Assembly (NCBI GenBank): GCA_949283975.1
Contig: CASDUK010000003.1
Location: 111,655 to 175,654, forward strand
From: an uncultured Bacillota bacterium
Lineage (GTDB): Bacteria > Bacillota > Clostridia > Christensenellales > UBA1242
Direction of reading: 5' to 3'
Length of the DNA: 64,000 bases
Each line of letters opens with the position of its first letter. Position 1 is the first letter of the stretch. The translations under genes and the position numbers were made by a program. Shown piece after piece: positions 26,186 through 35,531 of this stretch. Below the pieces are notes generated by a model, which saw nothing but the letters and a program-made list of their open reading frames with translations, made no database searches and was not told the origin of the DNA.

Positions 26186-26213
26186 AAAACAAGCCGCTTG
26201 GCTTGTTTTTTTT
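26186..26213 (+). terminator. Terminator of scpAB operon
   Basis: Stem AACAAGCC/GGCTTGTT with a GCTT loop and a long T run immediately after the scpB stop. Confidence 0.88.
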
Positions 26214-26263
26214 GTTTTCAACTAAAATTTTGTTGGTTTTGTTAAAAACTATATTTTGTTTTA

Positions 26264-27130
26264 TTATTGCCTTTCAAGGTAAATTAATCCGGTTAGCGAA
26301 GGGCCCGTGTGGCTGCAAATAACCGGGCCAACAGGGCCAGTTATTATGTTTGTTATTCCAAATCGCTCCTCAATCATCTTTCTAATCTCATTCATGTTGG
26401 TTGGATCTCCAGCATATGCAAGAAAAATTGGAATTGGAGAATTTGGGTCAAACCTCTTTGCAAACCTGTCAAAAAGGCTTTTAATTGCCTTTTTGCTTCC
26501 AATTGCCTTTTCAATAATTTGAAGTTTACCCTCTGGGTCAAACTTTAAAACAGGTCTAAGTTGAACCATTTTAGCAATTGCCGCTTGTGCGCCGCTAATT
26601 CTTCCGCCGCGCTTAAGAGCTTCCAAGTCTCCAAGGAAAAAGCTTACGCAAAGGCGCTTAATTTCCTTTTCCAAAATGTCTTTTGCCTCAAGCGCTGTTC
26701 GCCCTTCGTTTCTTAAAAGCATTGCATAAGTTAAAACTGCGTTTTGCCCCTGGGTTGCGGTTTTAGAGTCAACAAGATAAATTTTGTTTTCAAAGGTTTG
26801 GTTAATTTCCTCAACAACTTGACGAACAACATTAAAAGTTCCGCTAAGCCCAGAGGAAAGGCAAACGTGAACAATGTCGCTCTTTGTTCTTTCAAGAATT
26901 TCTGTGAAATATTCTTTAACTTGAAAGTGGTTTAGGCCGGTTGTTGAATAAACTTTTCCTCTCTTCATTTCATCATAAAAAAATTTATATTCCTCAACAC
27001 TGTCGAAATTATCCTCAAAAATTTCTCCTTCGCAAATGAAAGCCATTTTTATAAATTCAATTCTATTTTTTTTCAAATTAGATTTTAGTTCGTCACAGCA
27101 AGTGTCCGTTGATAAAACAAATTTATCCAT
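26264..27130 (-). CDS. DegV-family fatty-acid-binding protein
   Basis: A DegV/FakB-type protein of 288 residues. FakB proteins hold a fatty acid for phosphorylation by FakA before it enters phospholipid. Seen are the N-terminal STDTCCDELKS (usual DSTaDL), YSTTGLNHFQ (ligand loop TSqp), HVCLSSGLSGTFN and the DSKTATQGQ segment. Like FakB, its C-terminus ends near HTGPSLTGLIYLE. TAAGGAG precedes the ATG. No fakA gene is in the window. A second DegV paralogue lies at 31121. Confidence 0.9.
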   Translation of the reverse strand: MDKFVLSTDTCCDELKSNLKKNRIEFIKMAFICEGEIFEDNFDSVEEYKFFYDEMKRGKVYSTTGLNHFQVKEYFTEILERTKSDIVHVCLSSGLSGTFNVVRQVVEEINQTFENKIYLVDSKTATQGQNAVLTYAMLLRNEGRTALEAKDILEKEIKRLCVSFFLGDLEALKRGGRISGAQAAIAKMVQLRPVLKFDPEGKLQIIEKAIGSKKAIKSLFDRFAKRFDPNSPIPIFLAYAGDPTNMNEIRKMIEERFGITNIITGPVGPVICSHTGPSLTGLIYLERQ

Positions 27131-27159
27131 ACTAATCTCCTTAAAAATTTACCTTAATA

Positions 27160-27187
27160 TATATACCATAAAAAAAACAATTTTCAA
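27160..27187 (-). promoter_or_regulatory. Promoter of the first degV gene
   Basis: On the minus strand TTGAAA (27182-27187), 16 bases, TATATA (27160-27165), with ATGG directly before the -10 box. Confidence 0.5.
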
Positions 27188-27248
27188 AAGAAATAATTGT
27201 TTAAAAGTTTGAGAATTGCAAATACTAATTGTAATTCAAGGAGGAGTT

Positions 27249-27836
27249 ATGGTTGAATTTGAAAACTCTCAAACAAAAAGAAACTTGGCAAGGGCGTTTG
27301 CAGGGGAGTGTCAAGACGGCGCGCGCTATCAGTTTCTTGCCCAACAGGCAAAGGCAGACGGCGAAAACTACATGATGGATCTGTTAAAAACTCTTGCAAA
27401 AAACGAAATGGCCCACGCAAAAGTTTTTTACGATTTTATTTTAAAATATGGAAAGTGCGAAAAAAACATAGACATTGAGGCCGGCTTTCCAATAACGCCA
27501 TATTCGCTTGAGCCGGGGCTTAAATTTGCGGCAGATTCAGAGTTTTCTCAGTTCGACAACATCTATCCCGCCTTTGCAAGAATTGCAAGAGACGAGGGCT
27601 ATGACGACGTTGCAGACCAGTTTTTAAGAATTGCAACCGTTGAAGATTGCCACAACAAGCAGTTGAGAGAGCTTTATTCTAAACTAAAACACAACAAGCT
27701 CCACAAAGAACCTTCGCCAACAAAGTGGAAGTGTTCAAAGTGTGGATATGAAGAAACTGCCAAACAGCCAAAAAAATCCTGTCCGCTGTGCAATTATGCC
27801 GTTGGCTATTATATGATAAAGCTTTCAGACAACTAA
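27249..27836 (+). CDS. Rubrerythrin
   Basis: Rubrerythrin reduces hydrogen peroxide in anaerobes through a diiron centre fed by a rubredoxin-like iron. The 195-residue protein has a ferritin-like four-helix part with ligands in FAGECQDGARY, KNEMAHAKVF and TVEDCHNKQL. A C-terminal rubredoxin domain follows, with CSKCGYEE and CPLCNYA. ATG 27249 has AAGGAGGAG upstream; the longer reading to 27216 is not needed. It stands alone and has its own terminator. It indicates an anaerobic life style. Confidence 0.93.
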   Translation: MVEFENSQTKRNLARAFAGECQDGARYQFLAQQAKADGENYMMDLLKTLAKNEMAHAKVFYDFILKYGKCEKNIDIEAGFPITPYSLEPGLKFAADSEFSQFDNIYPAFARIARDEGYDDVADQFLRIATVEDCHNKQLRELYSKLKHNKLHKEPSPTKWKCSKCGYEETAKQPKKSCPLCNYAVGYYMIKLSDN

Positions 27837-27843
27837 ACTATTT

Positions 27844-27867
27844 AAGCGAAGAAAACTTCGCTTTTTT
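27844..27867 (+). terminator. Terminator of rubrerythrin gene
   Basis: Stem AAGCGAAG/CTTCGCTT, loop AAAA, followed by a T run. Confidence 0.88.
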
Positions 27868-28012
27868 AATAAAACCCTTAAAGCAATTCAAAAAAAAGGT
27901 CGTATATAAAAAAATTTTTTAAAAAAAGTGGGCTTTTTGCTAAAAATCGTTAGCAAGTTTAAATAAAAAGTGGTATTATATCAAATAATAAAGAAAAAAG
28001 GGAGAAAAAATT

Positions 28013-30316
28013 ATGAGCCTAAAAGCAAAATTAATTTCATCAATCTCAGCCTTTGTTTTAGTTTTAACAATTCTAATTGTTAGCGTTTGGGCGGTTAGCC
28101 AAACCCAAATTCCAATTGGAGGAACTGTTAACTTTAAGGCAACAAACGTTCATGCAGAAGTTTCGGGAACGGTAACTGGAATGGAAGATAACCCAACTCT
28201 TCCAACCCTAATCTTCTCCGAGGGCGAGGACGCTTCTTCAGAAGAAGATCTTTCTCCATGGAAAAATTTAAACTTGCTTTTCACGGAACTTGGCGAACCA
28301 ATTAAAATTACAGTCACGGTAAAAAACTTAAGCGGCGAGCGCAGCCTTGGCGTTTCAGTAACAAACCAAATGGATCCAATTGAAAATGTTAACATTTCAA
28401 TAACAAAGGGCGAGGGAGAGGCCTCAACCTCTGCAATTGTTTCTCCGTCCTCAAGTGCAACCTTTGTTTTAACAATTTCTGTTGAAGACATCAATGTTTC
28501 AGTAACGGATGCATTATATAAATTTTTAATCAACCTAACAGACGCCTCTCAAATGAGGGAAATTAATGTTTATTCTAACAACCCAGATAACATAACGCTA
28601 AGCGGCGGGGGAATGTATGCCGTTGGCGACACGATTACAATAGCTGCAAATACTAATTCGGATATGCTGTTCTACATAGCTTCAGATCCCAACTTTGAAA
28701 ATATTATAGATGTCAATCAAAACCCCCCTTTTTCAGGCGATCTTCAACCATATTCCTACACCTTTACCCTTGAAGAAGACTCTTTAACAGATTACTATTT
28801 CGTTGCCGCCAATTTCTCCGAGGGTGCTCTAGGTGATACAGTTAAGATCTATGTCGAAGGTTATGGCGAATTTATGCCAGACGGCGGCCAACCAACTCCG
28901 CAGAAAACGGGGAATTTCTATTACATTTTTAAAGACGCTAAAATTGCCCTCTATTTTGGGTTATATCCCACTAGCAGCGAAGAGGAAAACTTAGCGATAA
29001 CTTCTGTAACTGTTCCGGAGGAGGTTGTAATTGACGATGTTGCATATCCAGTTTTTGGGATTTTCGATGGTGATACTGCTTTTATACGAAACTTCCCAAA
29101 CGTAACAGAAATTATTTTGCCTTCTTCAATAAAGGTTGTTTGGGGCAACTTATTCTACGGCATAAACATTGAAAACCTTCAGTTTGCGGGCAATGAATTT
29201 TTAAGATATGACGAGGAACACAAGGTTTTTCTAAATGACGAAAATGTTATTGTTGGCGCCTTTGCAAATTCAACTGTTCCAGAAGAGGCAACGGGAACAA
29301 TTGAATATGCATTTGGCAGGTATGGCGGAACAGAGCTTGTTTTTGGGCCTTCGTTTAAATCGCTTGGAGGGAGTACTTTTATCAGCAGCAAAAACCTAAC
29401 AACAATAACCTTTGAGGGCGCGCTTGAAGAAATTGGAGAATCTGCCTTTTATGGCTGCGACAATTTAACAACAATTATTTTGGGCGCTGGAAGCACGGCA
29501 AACCAAACCTTTGAAGAGGTTGGGCTTAGCGGAACGTGGACGAAGAACGGAAGCATTGTAACAAGCTTTTCCGGCGAGGGAAATTATGTTAAGCCAATAA
29601 AATCCTATAGCGGGGTTAATTACATAATTAACCCAGGTCAGAAAGACGCAGTTAACCTTGAATTTAACATCTTTTCTGATATGACCGCTCAATTTAAAAT
29701 GTCCCAGCGTGACTCCGAAACCGGAGAAGTAGGCCAAATTATTGCCCGCGGCGAAGTTGAAATGAACAATAGCGGCGCACGAATTACCAAACCAACATAT
29801 TTTTACGCGGAAGGCATGGGGGAGGAAGGCACAATTGTTTGGCAAGAGGGGGATTCTGAAAGTTTGGAATATTTGCCATACCAGCTTGCTTTGGCGTATA
29901 CGCAAAGTATGATGATTATGGACAAGGTAATATATGTTGGGGAGCTTTCTTGCTTTGTTGATGGCCACGAGCCTTCTGGAACAGACGACATTATTGGCGC
30001 GTCGTTTGAGCCTGCTTTAGAGCTTACGGGAGAGGAAACGCTTTCAGAAATTTTTGAGGGGAGCGACAAGCCAAGCCTTGGAATATTCTTTGATAGATAT
30101 AATAATTATGAAGAATTTGGAAACCGAGTTGCCTGCAATTTTCAACCTAAAAACCTAAAAATTATTTCTTTTGACGGAAAGCCTTATGACGGGACAACAA
30201 AGGTTACCCTTGGGCTTCACACGGTTGAGGTTTCCTTCCAGCTTGAAGAGGGCGGCGAAACTTTAACAACAACAGCTTTGTTTAATGCTTCAAACTTGCC
30301 AAGGGTAAACTTATAA
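28013..30316 (+). CDS. BspA-like leucine-rich repeat surface protein
   Basis: A 767-residue exported protein. Residues 5-29 are a signal or anchor segment (LISSISAFVLVLTILIVSVWA), followed by IPIGGTVNFKATNVHAEVSG, a style I associate with N-termini of surface proteins in uncultured Clostridia. Residues 30-190 look like a TasA- or Ig-like beta domain. BspA-type repeats lie at about 330-500 (EEIGESAFYGCDNLTTIILG) and end in TWTKNG...VTSFSGEG, the tail module shared with the giant gene. Another beta-rich region of about 250 residues follows. There is no LPXTG. The promoter is weak: TATTAT at 27974-27979 with AGTGG before it. An AAAGGGAG ribosome binding site precedes the ATG. BspA repeats typically mediate adhesion. 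Confidence 0.75.
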   Translation: MSLKAKLISSISAFVLVLTILIVSVWAVSQTQIPIGGTVNFKATNVHAEVSGTVTGMEDNPTLPTLIFSEGEDASSEEDLSPWKNLNLLFTELGEPIKITVTVKNLSGERSLGVSVTNQMDPIENVNISITKGEGEASTSAIVSPSSSATFVLTISVEDINVSVTDALYKFLINLTDASQMREINVYSNNPDNITLSGGGMYAVGDTITIAANTNSDMLFYIASDPNFENIIDVNQNPPFSGDLQPYSYTFTLEEDSLTDYYFVAANFSEGALGDTVKIYVEGYGEFMPDGGQPTPQKTGNFYYIFKDAKIALYFGLYPTSSEEENLAITSVTVPEEVVIDDVAYPVFGIFDGDTAFIRNFPNVTEIILPSSIKVVWGNLFYGINIENLQFAGNEFLRYDEEHKVFLNDENVIVGAFANSTVPEEATGTIEYAFGRYGGTELVFGPSFKSLGGSTFISSKNLTTITFEGALEEIGESAFYGCDNLTTIILGAGSTANQTFEEVGLSGTWTKNGSIVTSFSGEGNYVKPIKSYSGVNYIINPGQKDAVNLEFNIFSDMTAQFKMSQRDSETGEVGQIIARGEVEMNNSGARITKPTYFYAEGMGEEGTIVWQEGDSESLEYLPYQLALAYTQSMMIMDKVIYVGELSCFVDGHEPSGTDDIIGASFEPALELTGEETLSEIFEGSDKPSLGIFFDRYNNYEEFGNRVACNFQPKNLKIISFDGKPYDGTTKVTLGLHTVEVSFQLEEGGETLTTTALFNASNLPRVNL

Positions 30317-30331
30317 TATTAATTAAATTGT

Positions 30332-30360
30332 TTGTTTTTTATTTAATTTTGGGGTATCAT
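30332..30360 (+). promoter_or_regulatory. Promoter of CYTH-like gene
   Basis: TTGTTT (30332-30337), 17 bases, TATCAT (30355-30360), 31 bases before the ATG. Confidence 0.5.
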
Positions 30361-30391
30361 ATTTCTATATCTTTAAAAACAAAGAGGGAAT

Positions 30392-31072
30392 ATGGGAAAG
30401 TTTCAAACCATAAGTTCAAAGGGAATTAAACATTACACAGTTTTTGAAAAGAGAAGTTTTAGAAACATCTTAGGCCTTGAAAGAGAACTTCAAACATATA
30501 ATTTTATTGGAGAGGGAGGGTATGTTCTTTCTGAGACATATCTTGATTCTCCAAACAACCTTCTTGCAAGCGCGGGGATAATTTTGTGTAAAGTTATAGT
30601 TGGAAACAAGGCATATTTTAGAGTTGAGCGGGAAGATTTTCTCTTTGGAAAAAAACTGATGGACGAAAAGAAAGTTTATGTCCACCCAATTAAGGCTTCG
30701 GACACTGTTGAAGACCATTCCTTTTTTATTAAGGACGGAATAACCTCTCTTTTCACAACCAAGTTTAACATAGATTTTGACAATATATTAAAAACAGTTG
30801 TTCCAAAAATTGAGGTTACAACAAAGGTTGATGTCTTTAAAATTTTAAGCGGAACTGGTTTTAAAGGCGTTATGAGCTTTGAAGAAGTTAAAATTAGAAA
30901 CAACTTCACAAAGAGGCGGGCGGAGGTTTATTTAATGACCGTTGAACAGGCCTCTTCAATGTTGACAACAGAAGGTTTCGACAATTTCATACAAAAACTT
31001 GAAAAATATTGCAAAGAAATAACCCCAACAACAGATTCTAGCTATCAAATTGCAGAAAGATTAACAAAATAG
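30392..31072 (+). CDS. CYTH-like domain protein
   Basis: The 226-residue protein contains YLDSPNNLLASAGIILC followed by YFRVERE. This resembles the strand-turn pattern of CYTH/triphosphate-tunnel enzymes (YFDTPdLaLraaGiaLRlR). The N-terminal ExExK metal motif expected of active CYTH phosphatases is not evident, so the enzyme may be inactive or the match superficial. It lies upstream of a DegV gene with its own promoter and an AGAGGGA ribosome binding site. No partner such as a CHAD domain is seen. Confidence 0.5.
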   Translation: MGKFQTISSKGIKHYTVFEKRSFRNILGLERELQTYNFIGEGGYVLSETYLDSPNNLLASAGIILCKVIVGNKAYFRVEREDFLFGKKLMDEKKVYVHPIKASDTVEDHSFFIKDGITSLFTTKFNIDFDNILKTVVPKIEVTTKVDVFKILSGTGFKGVMSFEEVKIRNNFTKRRAEVYLMTVEQASSMLTTEGFDNFIQKLEKYCKEITPTTDSSYQIAERLTK

Positions 31073-31120
31073 TTGTTGTTTTGTGATATTCTTTTTCATA
31101 TAAATAAAGAAGGTGGAAAT

Positions 31121-31939
31121 ATGATTAAATTAGTTGTTGACTCAACTTGCGCTCCAAACGAGCAATATGTTAAAGCAAACAAAATTTTTGTTAACCCTTT
31201 AAGAATTTTGTTTTCGGATAGAGAGTATACAGAATGTGACAGTTTGTATGACGAAATTTATGACAAAATGGCCGAAAGCAACGAAATTCCAAAAACAAGC
31301 CAGCCCTCTCTTGAAAGTTTCATTGAAATTTACAATGAAATAATTGGGGGCGGCGACGAGGCAATTGTTTTAACGCTTTCAGAAAATCTTAGCGGAACAT
31401 ACAGCTGCGCTTGCCTTGCAAAAGAAAGTTGCAAAGAGCCAAGCAAGATTACTGTTTTCGACACCCAGTCCATCGGCCAAACTTCAATTGGCTATGTTTA
31501 TGAGGCAATTAATTTGATTGAAAAGGGAAAGACAAGGGAAGAAATTGTTTCCTATCTTTCAAAACTTAGAAAGAACAGCGCAATAACATTTATTCCAGAA
31601 ACAATGGAAAATTTAAAGAAGAACGGAAGAATTGGAAGCCTTAAAGCGGTTGTTGCCGAGTTTTTAAAAATTAAACCAATAATTCTTTTTAAAGAGGGAA
31701 TTTTAACGGATAAAAAAGCAATTGGCCTAACCAAGGCAATTGTTGACATGATTAAACAAGTTCCTCAAAAAGTTAAACATCTTTTTGTTATCAAAGCCGG
31801 GAAGCCAGACTATTTTTCAAAGTTTAAAGAAAAAGTTTTGGAATTTTTTAAGGGAATTCCAATTATGGAGGGAACGGTTTCGCCAGTTGTTGGGGCGCAT
31901 GTTGGCCCGTCTATTGGCCTTGCTTGGGTTGCAGAATAA
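31121..31939 (+). CDS. DegV-family fatty-acid-binding protein (second copy)
   Basis: A second DegV/FakB-type protein, 272 residues. VVDSTCAPNEQYV is the N-terminal motif, KTSQPSLESF is the canonical TSqP ligand loop, and LTLSENLSGTYSCA and FDTQSIGQTSIG follow. The tail GAHVGPSIGLAWVAE is the family C-terminus. ATG 31121 follows AAGGTGG; the longer reading to 31073 lacks a ribosome binding site. It is only distantly similar to the copy at 26264 and may bind a different fatty acid. Confidence 0.9.
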   Translation: MIKLVVDSTCAPNEQYVKANKIFVNPLRILFSDREYTECDSLYDEIYDKMAESNEIPKTSQPSLESFIEIYNEIIGGGDEAIVLTLSENLSGTYSCACLAKESCKEPSKITVFDTQSIGQTSIGYVYEAINLIEKGKTREEIVSYLSKLRKNSAITFIPETMENLKKNGRIGSLKAVVAEFLKIKPIILFKEGILTDKKAIGLTKAIVDMIKQVPQKVKHLFVIKAGKPDYFSKFKEKVLEFFKGIPIMEGTVSPVVGAHVGPSIGLAWVAE

Positions 31940-31961
31940 AGGCGCAGTTTTGCGCTTTTTT
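31938..31961 (+). terminator. Terminator of second degV
   Basis: Stem GCGCA/TGCGC, loop GTTT, then six Ts, overlapping the stop codon. Confidence 0.8.
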
Positions 31962-32065
31962 AATTTTTTTGTGGCGTAGCTTAAAAACCTTTCATATATT
32001 AAAATATCCATGGAAACAGTTTTTCAAAAAAATTTAAAAAATTTGAAAAAAGTTGTAAAAAACTG

Positions 32066-32094
32066 TTGACAAGGTTTTTTAAATGTGGTATATT
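32066..32094 (+). promoter_or_regulatory. 16S rRNA promoter, extended -10
   Basis: Consensus TTGACA (32066-32071), 17 bases, TATATT (32089-32094), with ATGTGG directly before the -10 box. This is the strongest-looking promoter in the window. Confidence 0.88.
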
Positions 32095-32346
32095 TACCAC
32101 GCTACGCTGTTAAGCAGCTGCTTATTTGCGTAGCAAACTCCCTTTATTTTAAGGGAAAGAACCTTGAAAACTGAATAGAATATGGAAAGAAAAGGTAGAT
32201 GTGTTAAACATTAAGGTTTTAATTTACCTTGTCAATTTCAAAGATACTTATTCCATTTTACGCAAAGTATAAAAAGCAAAAAATAGTTTTTGAGCTACAA
32301 AATCAAACAAAACGATATCAACTTCCAAAAGAAGTTAATATACAAA
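32095..32346 (+). other. 16S rRNA leader with processing-stem arm
   Basis: About 250 bases of rRNA leader. It contains GCTACGC/GCGTAGC (32101-32134) enclosing a palindrome, and TCCCTT/AAGGGA (32139-32157). At 32162-32185 the stretch starting CCTTGAAAACTGAA is complementary to the trailer at 34092-34120 (TTCAG and TTTTCAAGG), which would form the RNase III-type stalk bringing the 16S ends together. Confidence 0.7.
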
Positions 32347-33886
<1,540 letters not shown>

Positions 33887-34120
33887 TAAAGAGTTTTTCT
33901 TTAAAGTCGACGCTAAAAATTGAGTTATTCAATTTAGGTGGATTTGCCTTCAAGGGCAAATTAAAATAAATTTTATGCTTTTTAAAAAAAGCAATAACCG
34001 AAAGTAGCTGAAATTATCAATGCTATAATCAAAACTTTGCAATTTTTGAAATTATAATGTAAATTAAAATAATGGATAGCAAATCAAAACCCATTTCATA
34101 TCTGTTCAGAATTTTCAAGG
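33887..34120 (+). other. 16S rRNA trailer, no gene
   Basis: Non-coding trailer of about 230 bases. It holds a hairpin ATTTGCC/GGCAAAT (33942-33961) and ends with TTCAG-AA-TTTTCAAGG (34105-34120), the partner of the leader arm at 32162-32175. There is no tRNA cloverleaf and no 23S start. Confidence 0.7.
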
Positions 34121-34151
34121 AAAATCGCTCCAATTTTGGGGCGATTTTTTT
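34121..34151 (+). terminator. 16S rRNA terminator
   Basis: An 11-bp stem AAAATCGCTCC/GGGGCGATTTT (one G-U pair) with a 6-base loop and a T run. It immediately follows the processing-stem arm. Confidence 0.88.
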
Positions 34152-34218
34152 ATGCAATTTAAACAAAAAACATAAAGAAAAATTTGAGTTAGAACTTGAG
34201 AAACTGTTCAAAAAACAC

Positions 34219-34247
34219 TTGCAAAAAGCAAGCTTTTGTGGTAATAT
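34219..34247 (+). promoter_or_regulatory. rpsF promoter, extended -10
   Basis: TTGCAA (34219-34224), 17 bases, TAATAT (34242-34247), with TTGTGG before the -10 box. A leader of about 85 bases follows. Confidence 0.7.
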
Positions 34248-34337
34248 CTAACTGACTTGATTTAAGTCCTTGTTTTTTGTTAGTTCAAAAAACCAGTTAT
34301 TCCTCGAAAGAGAGACTGTCCAAAAGGAGGTAGAAAC

Positions 34338-34619
34338 ATGAGCAAATATGAACTTCTCTACATCATTTCATCAAGCACATCCGACCAAGAAAAAGAGGAA
34401 TTGATTAAAAAAGTTAATCAATTAATTGAAAGCAAAGGCGGAGAAATTGAGGGAACGGACAAGTGGGGAACAAGAAAATTTGCATATCCAATTGATTTTA
34501 AAAATGAAGGATATTATGTTCTTGTTAACTTTTCCATAAGCCCAGAAATGATAAATGAAATCAACAGTTTGATGAACATAACAGACAATGTTGTTCGCCA
34601 AGTTTTTGTTAAAAAATAA
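34338..34619 (+). CDS. rpsF: Ribosomal protein S6
   Basis: bS6 of the small subunit, 93 residues, pairs with S18 on 16S rRNA. MSKYELLYIISSS, GTRKFAYPIDFKNEGYYVLVNF and NVVRQVFVKK are the recognisable stretches. AAAGGAGG precedes the ATG. It is the first gene of the conserved rpsF-ssb-rpsR operon, expressed from its own extended -10 promoter directly downstream of the 16S unit. The leader could carry S6:S18 feedback control, but I do not see a clear motif. Confidence 0.95.
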   Translation: MSKYELLYIISSSTSDQEKEELIKKVNQLIESKGGEIEGTDKWGTRKFAYPIDFKNEGYYVLVNFSISPEMINEINSLMNITDNVVRQVFVKK

Positions 34620-34633
34620 TTTAAGAGGTGTTT

Positions 34634-35035
34634 ATGAATAAAGTTGTTTTAATTGGTAATTTAACAAAAGACCCAGAGCTTTCAACAACAACAAGCGGAA
34701 TTTCTGTTTGCAGGTTTACTTTGGCTGTTTCAAGGCGGTTTGTAAGCGCGAACGGCGAAAGAGAAACAGATTTTATAAACATTGTTGTTTGGAGAGGCCA
34801 GGCAGAAAACTGCCATAAATATTTGAAAAAGGGAAGCAAATGTGGCGTTGTTGGCGCAATTCAAACAAGAAGCTATGACGCTCAAGATGGTTCCAAAAGA
34901 TATGTAACAGAAATTGTTGCAGACGAGGTTGAATTCATTTCTTCATCAAGAGGGCAAGATGGCCAAGCCAAAGAGCAACAAGGCGAAGATGTAACAGAGC
35001 TTAAACCAATTGATGATGACAGCCTTCCATTTTAA
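34634..35035 (+). CDS. ssb: Single-stranded DNA-binding protein
   Basis: SSB (133 residues) coats single-stranded DNA in replication and repair. The OB fold runs from MNKVVLIGNLTKDPEL to about residue 105, with FTLAVSRRF and DFINIVVWRGQAENCHKYLKKG. After a short linker the acidic tip DDDSLPF binds partner proteins. I choose ATG 34634, with AAGAGGTG upstream, over the GTG two codons earlier. It lies between rpsF and rpsR as usual. Confidence 0.95.
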   Translation: MNKVVLIGNLTKDPELSTTTSGISVCRFTLAVSRRFVSANGERETDFINIVVWRGQAENCHKYLKKGSKCGVVGAIQTRSYDAQDGSKRYVTEIVADEVEFISSSRGQDGQAKEQQGEDVTELKPIDDDSLPF

Positions 35036-35051
35036 TTAAAAGGAGAAATAT

Positions 35052-35306
35052 ATGAGCGATAAAGTTTCAGGCGAAGAAAAGAAAAAGTTTAAAAAGCCTT
35101 CAAAGAAAAAGGTTTGCCTATTTTGCCAAAACAAGGAAGAAAAAATTGATTACAAAGATGTAAACAAAATAAAAAAATATATAACTGAAAAGGGAAAAAT
35201 TCTTCCAAGAAGGCAAACCGGCGTTTGTGCAAGACACCAGCGCGAACTTTCTCTTGCAATTAAGCGCGCAAGAGTTATGGCTCTTTTGCCATTTAAGGCA
35301 GACTAA
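35052..35306 (+). CDS. rpsR: Ribosomal protein S18
   Basis: bS18 (84 residues) binds 16S rRNA with S6. [18 protein letters not shown] and [31 protein letters not shown] are the conserved core. Cysteines in CLFC and VCARH suggest a zinc-binding form. AAAGGAGA precedes the ATG. Last gene of the operon, followed by a terminator. Confidence 0.95.
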   Translation: MSDKVSGEEKKKFKKPSKKKVCLFCQNKEEKIDYKDVNKIKKYITEKGKILPRRQTGVCARHQRELSLAIKRARVMALLPFKAD

Positions 35307-35336
35307 TTATTAAAAAAAACAAAAAAAAAACATAAA

Positions 35337-35362
35337 AAATGCCCAAAATTTGGGCTTTTTTT
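35337..35362 (+). terminator. Terminator of rpsF-ssb-rpsR
   Basis: GCCC/GGGC stem extended by an A run and a T run (A7 against T7) around an AAAATTT loop. Confidence 0.8.
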
Positions 35363-35450
35363 ATTAAAAAATTAAAAATTTTATATTTTTCATGATAATT
35401 TTTATTTAAAAAATATTTTTAGCTAAAATTCAACACACCCCTCAAAAAAT

Positions 35451-35479
35451 TTGACTAAAAAATTTATTATATATATAAT
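35451..35479 (+). promoter_or_regulatory. Promoter of the giant surface-protein gene
   Basis: TTGACT (35451-35456), 17 bases, TATAAT (35474-35479), 52 bases before the ATG at 35532. The TTG that could nominally start a longer frame is part of this -35 box. Confidence 0.75.
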
Positions 35480-35531
35480 TATTTTAAATATATTGCGAAA
35501 AATAATTTACAAATGTTTTTTGGGGGTGGAC

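Noticed and set aside
29465..29968. 167-codon frame antisense to the 28013 protein gene
   Set aside because: It mirrors the strand of a well-supported gene and has no start signal.
33887..34120. tRNA-Ile or tRNA-Ala in a 16S-23S spacer
   Set aside because: No cloverleaf or GTTC/TTCAA T-arm pattern in the right context, and a terminator follows instead of 23S.
35451..35531. Longer start (TTG at 35451) for the giant gene
   Set aside because: That TTG is the -35 box of a good promoter, whereas ATG 35532 has a GGGGGTGG ribosome binding site and is followed by a normal membrane anchor.
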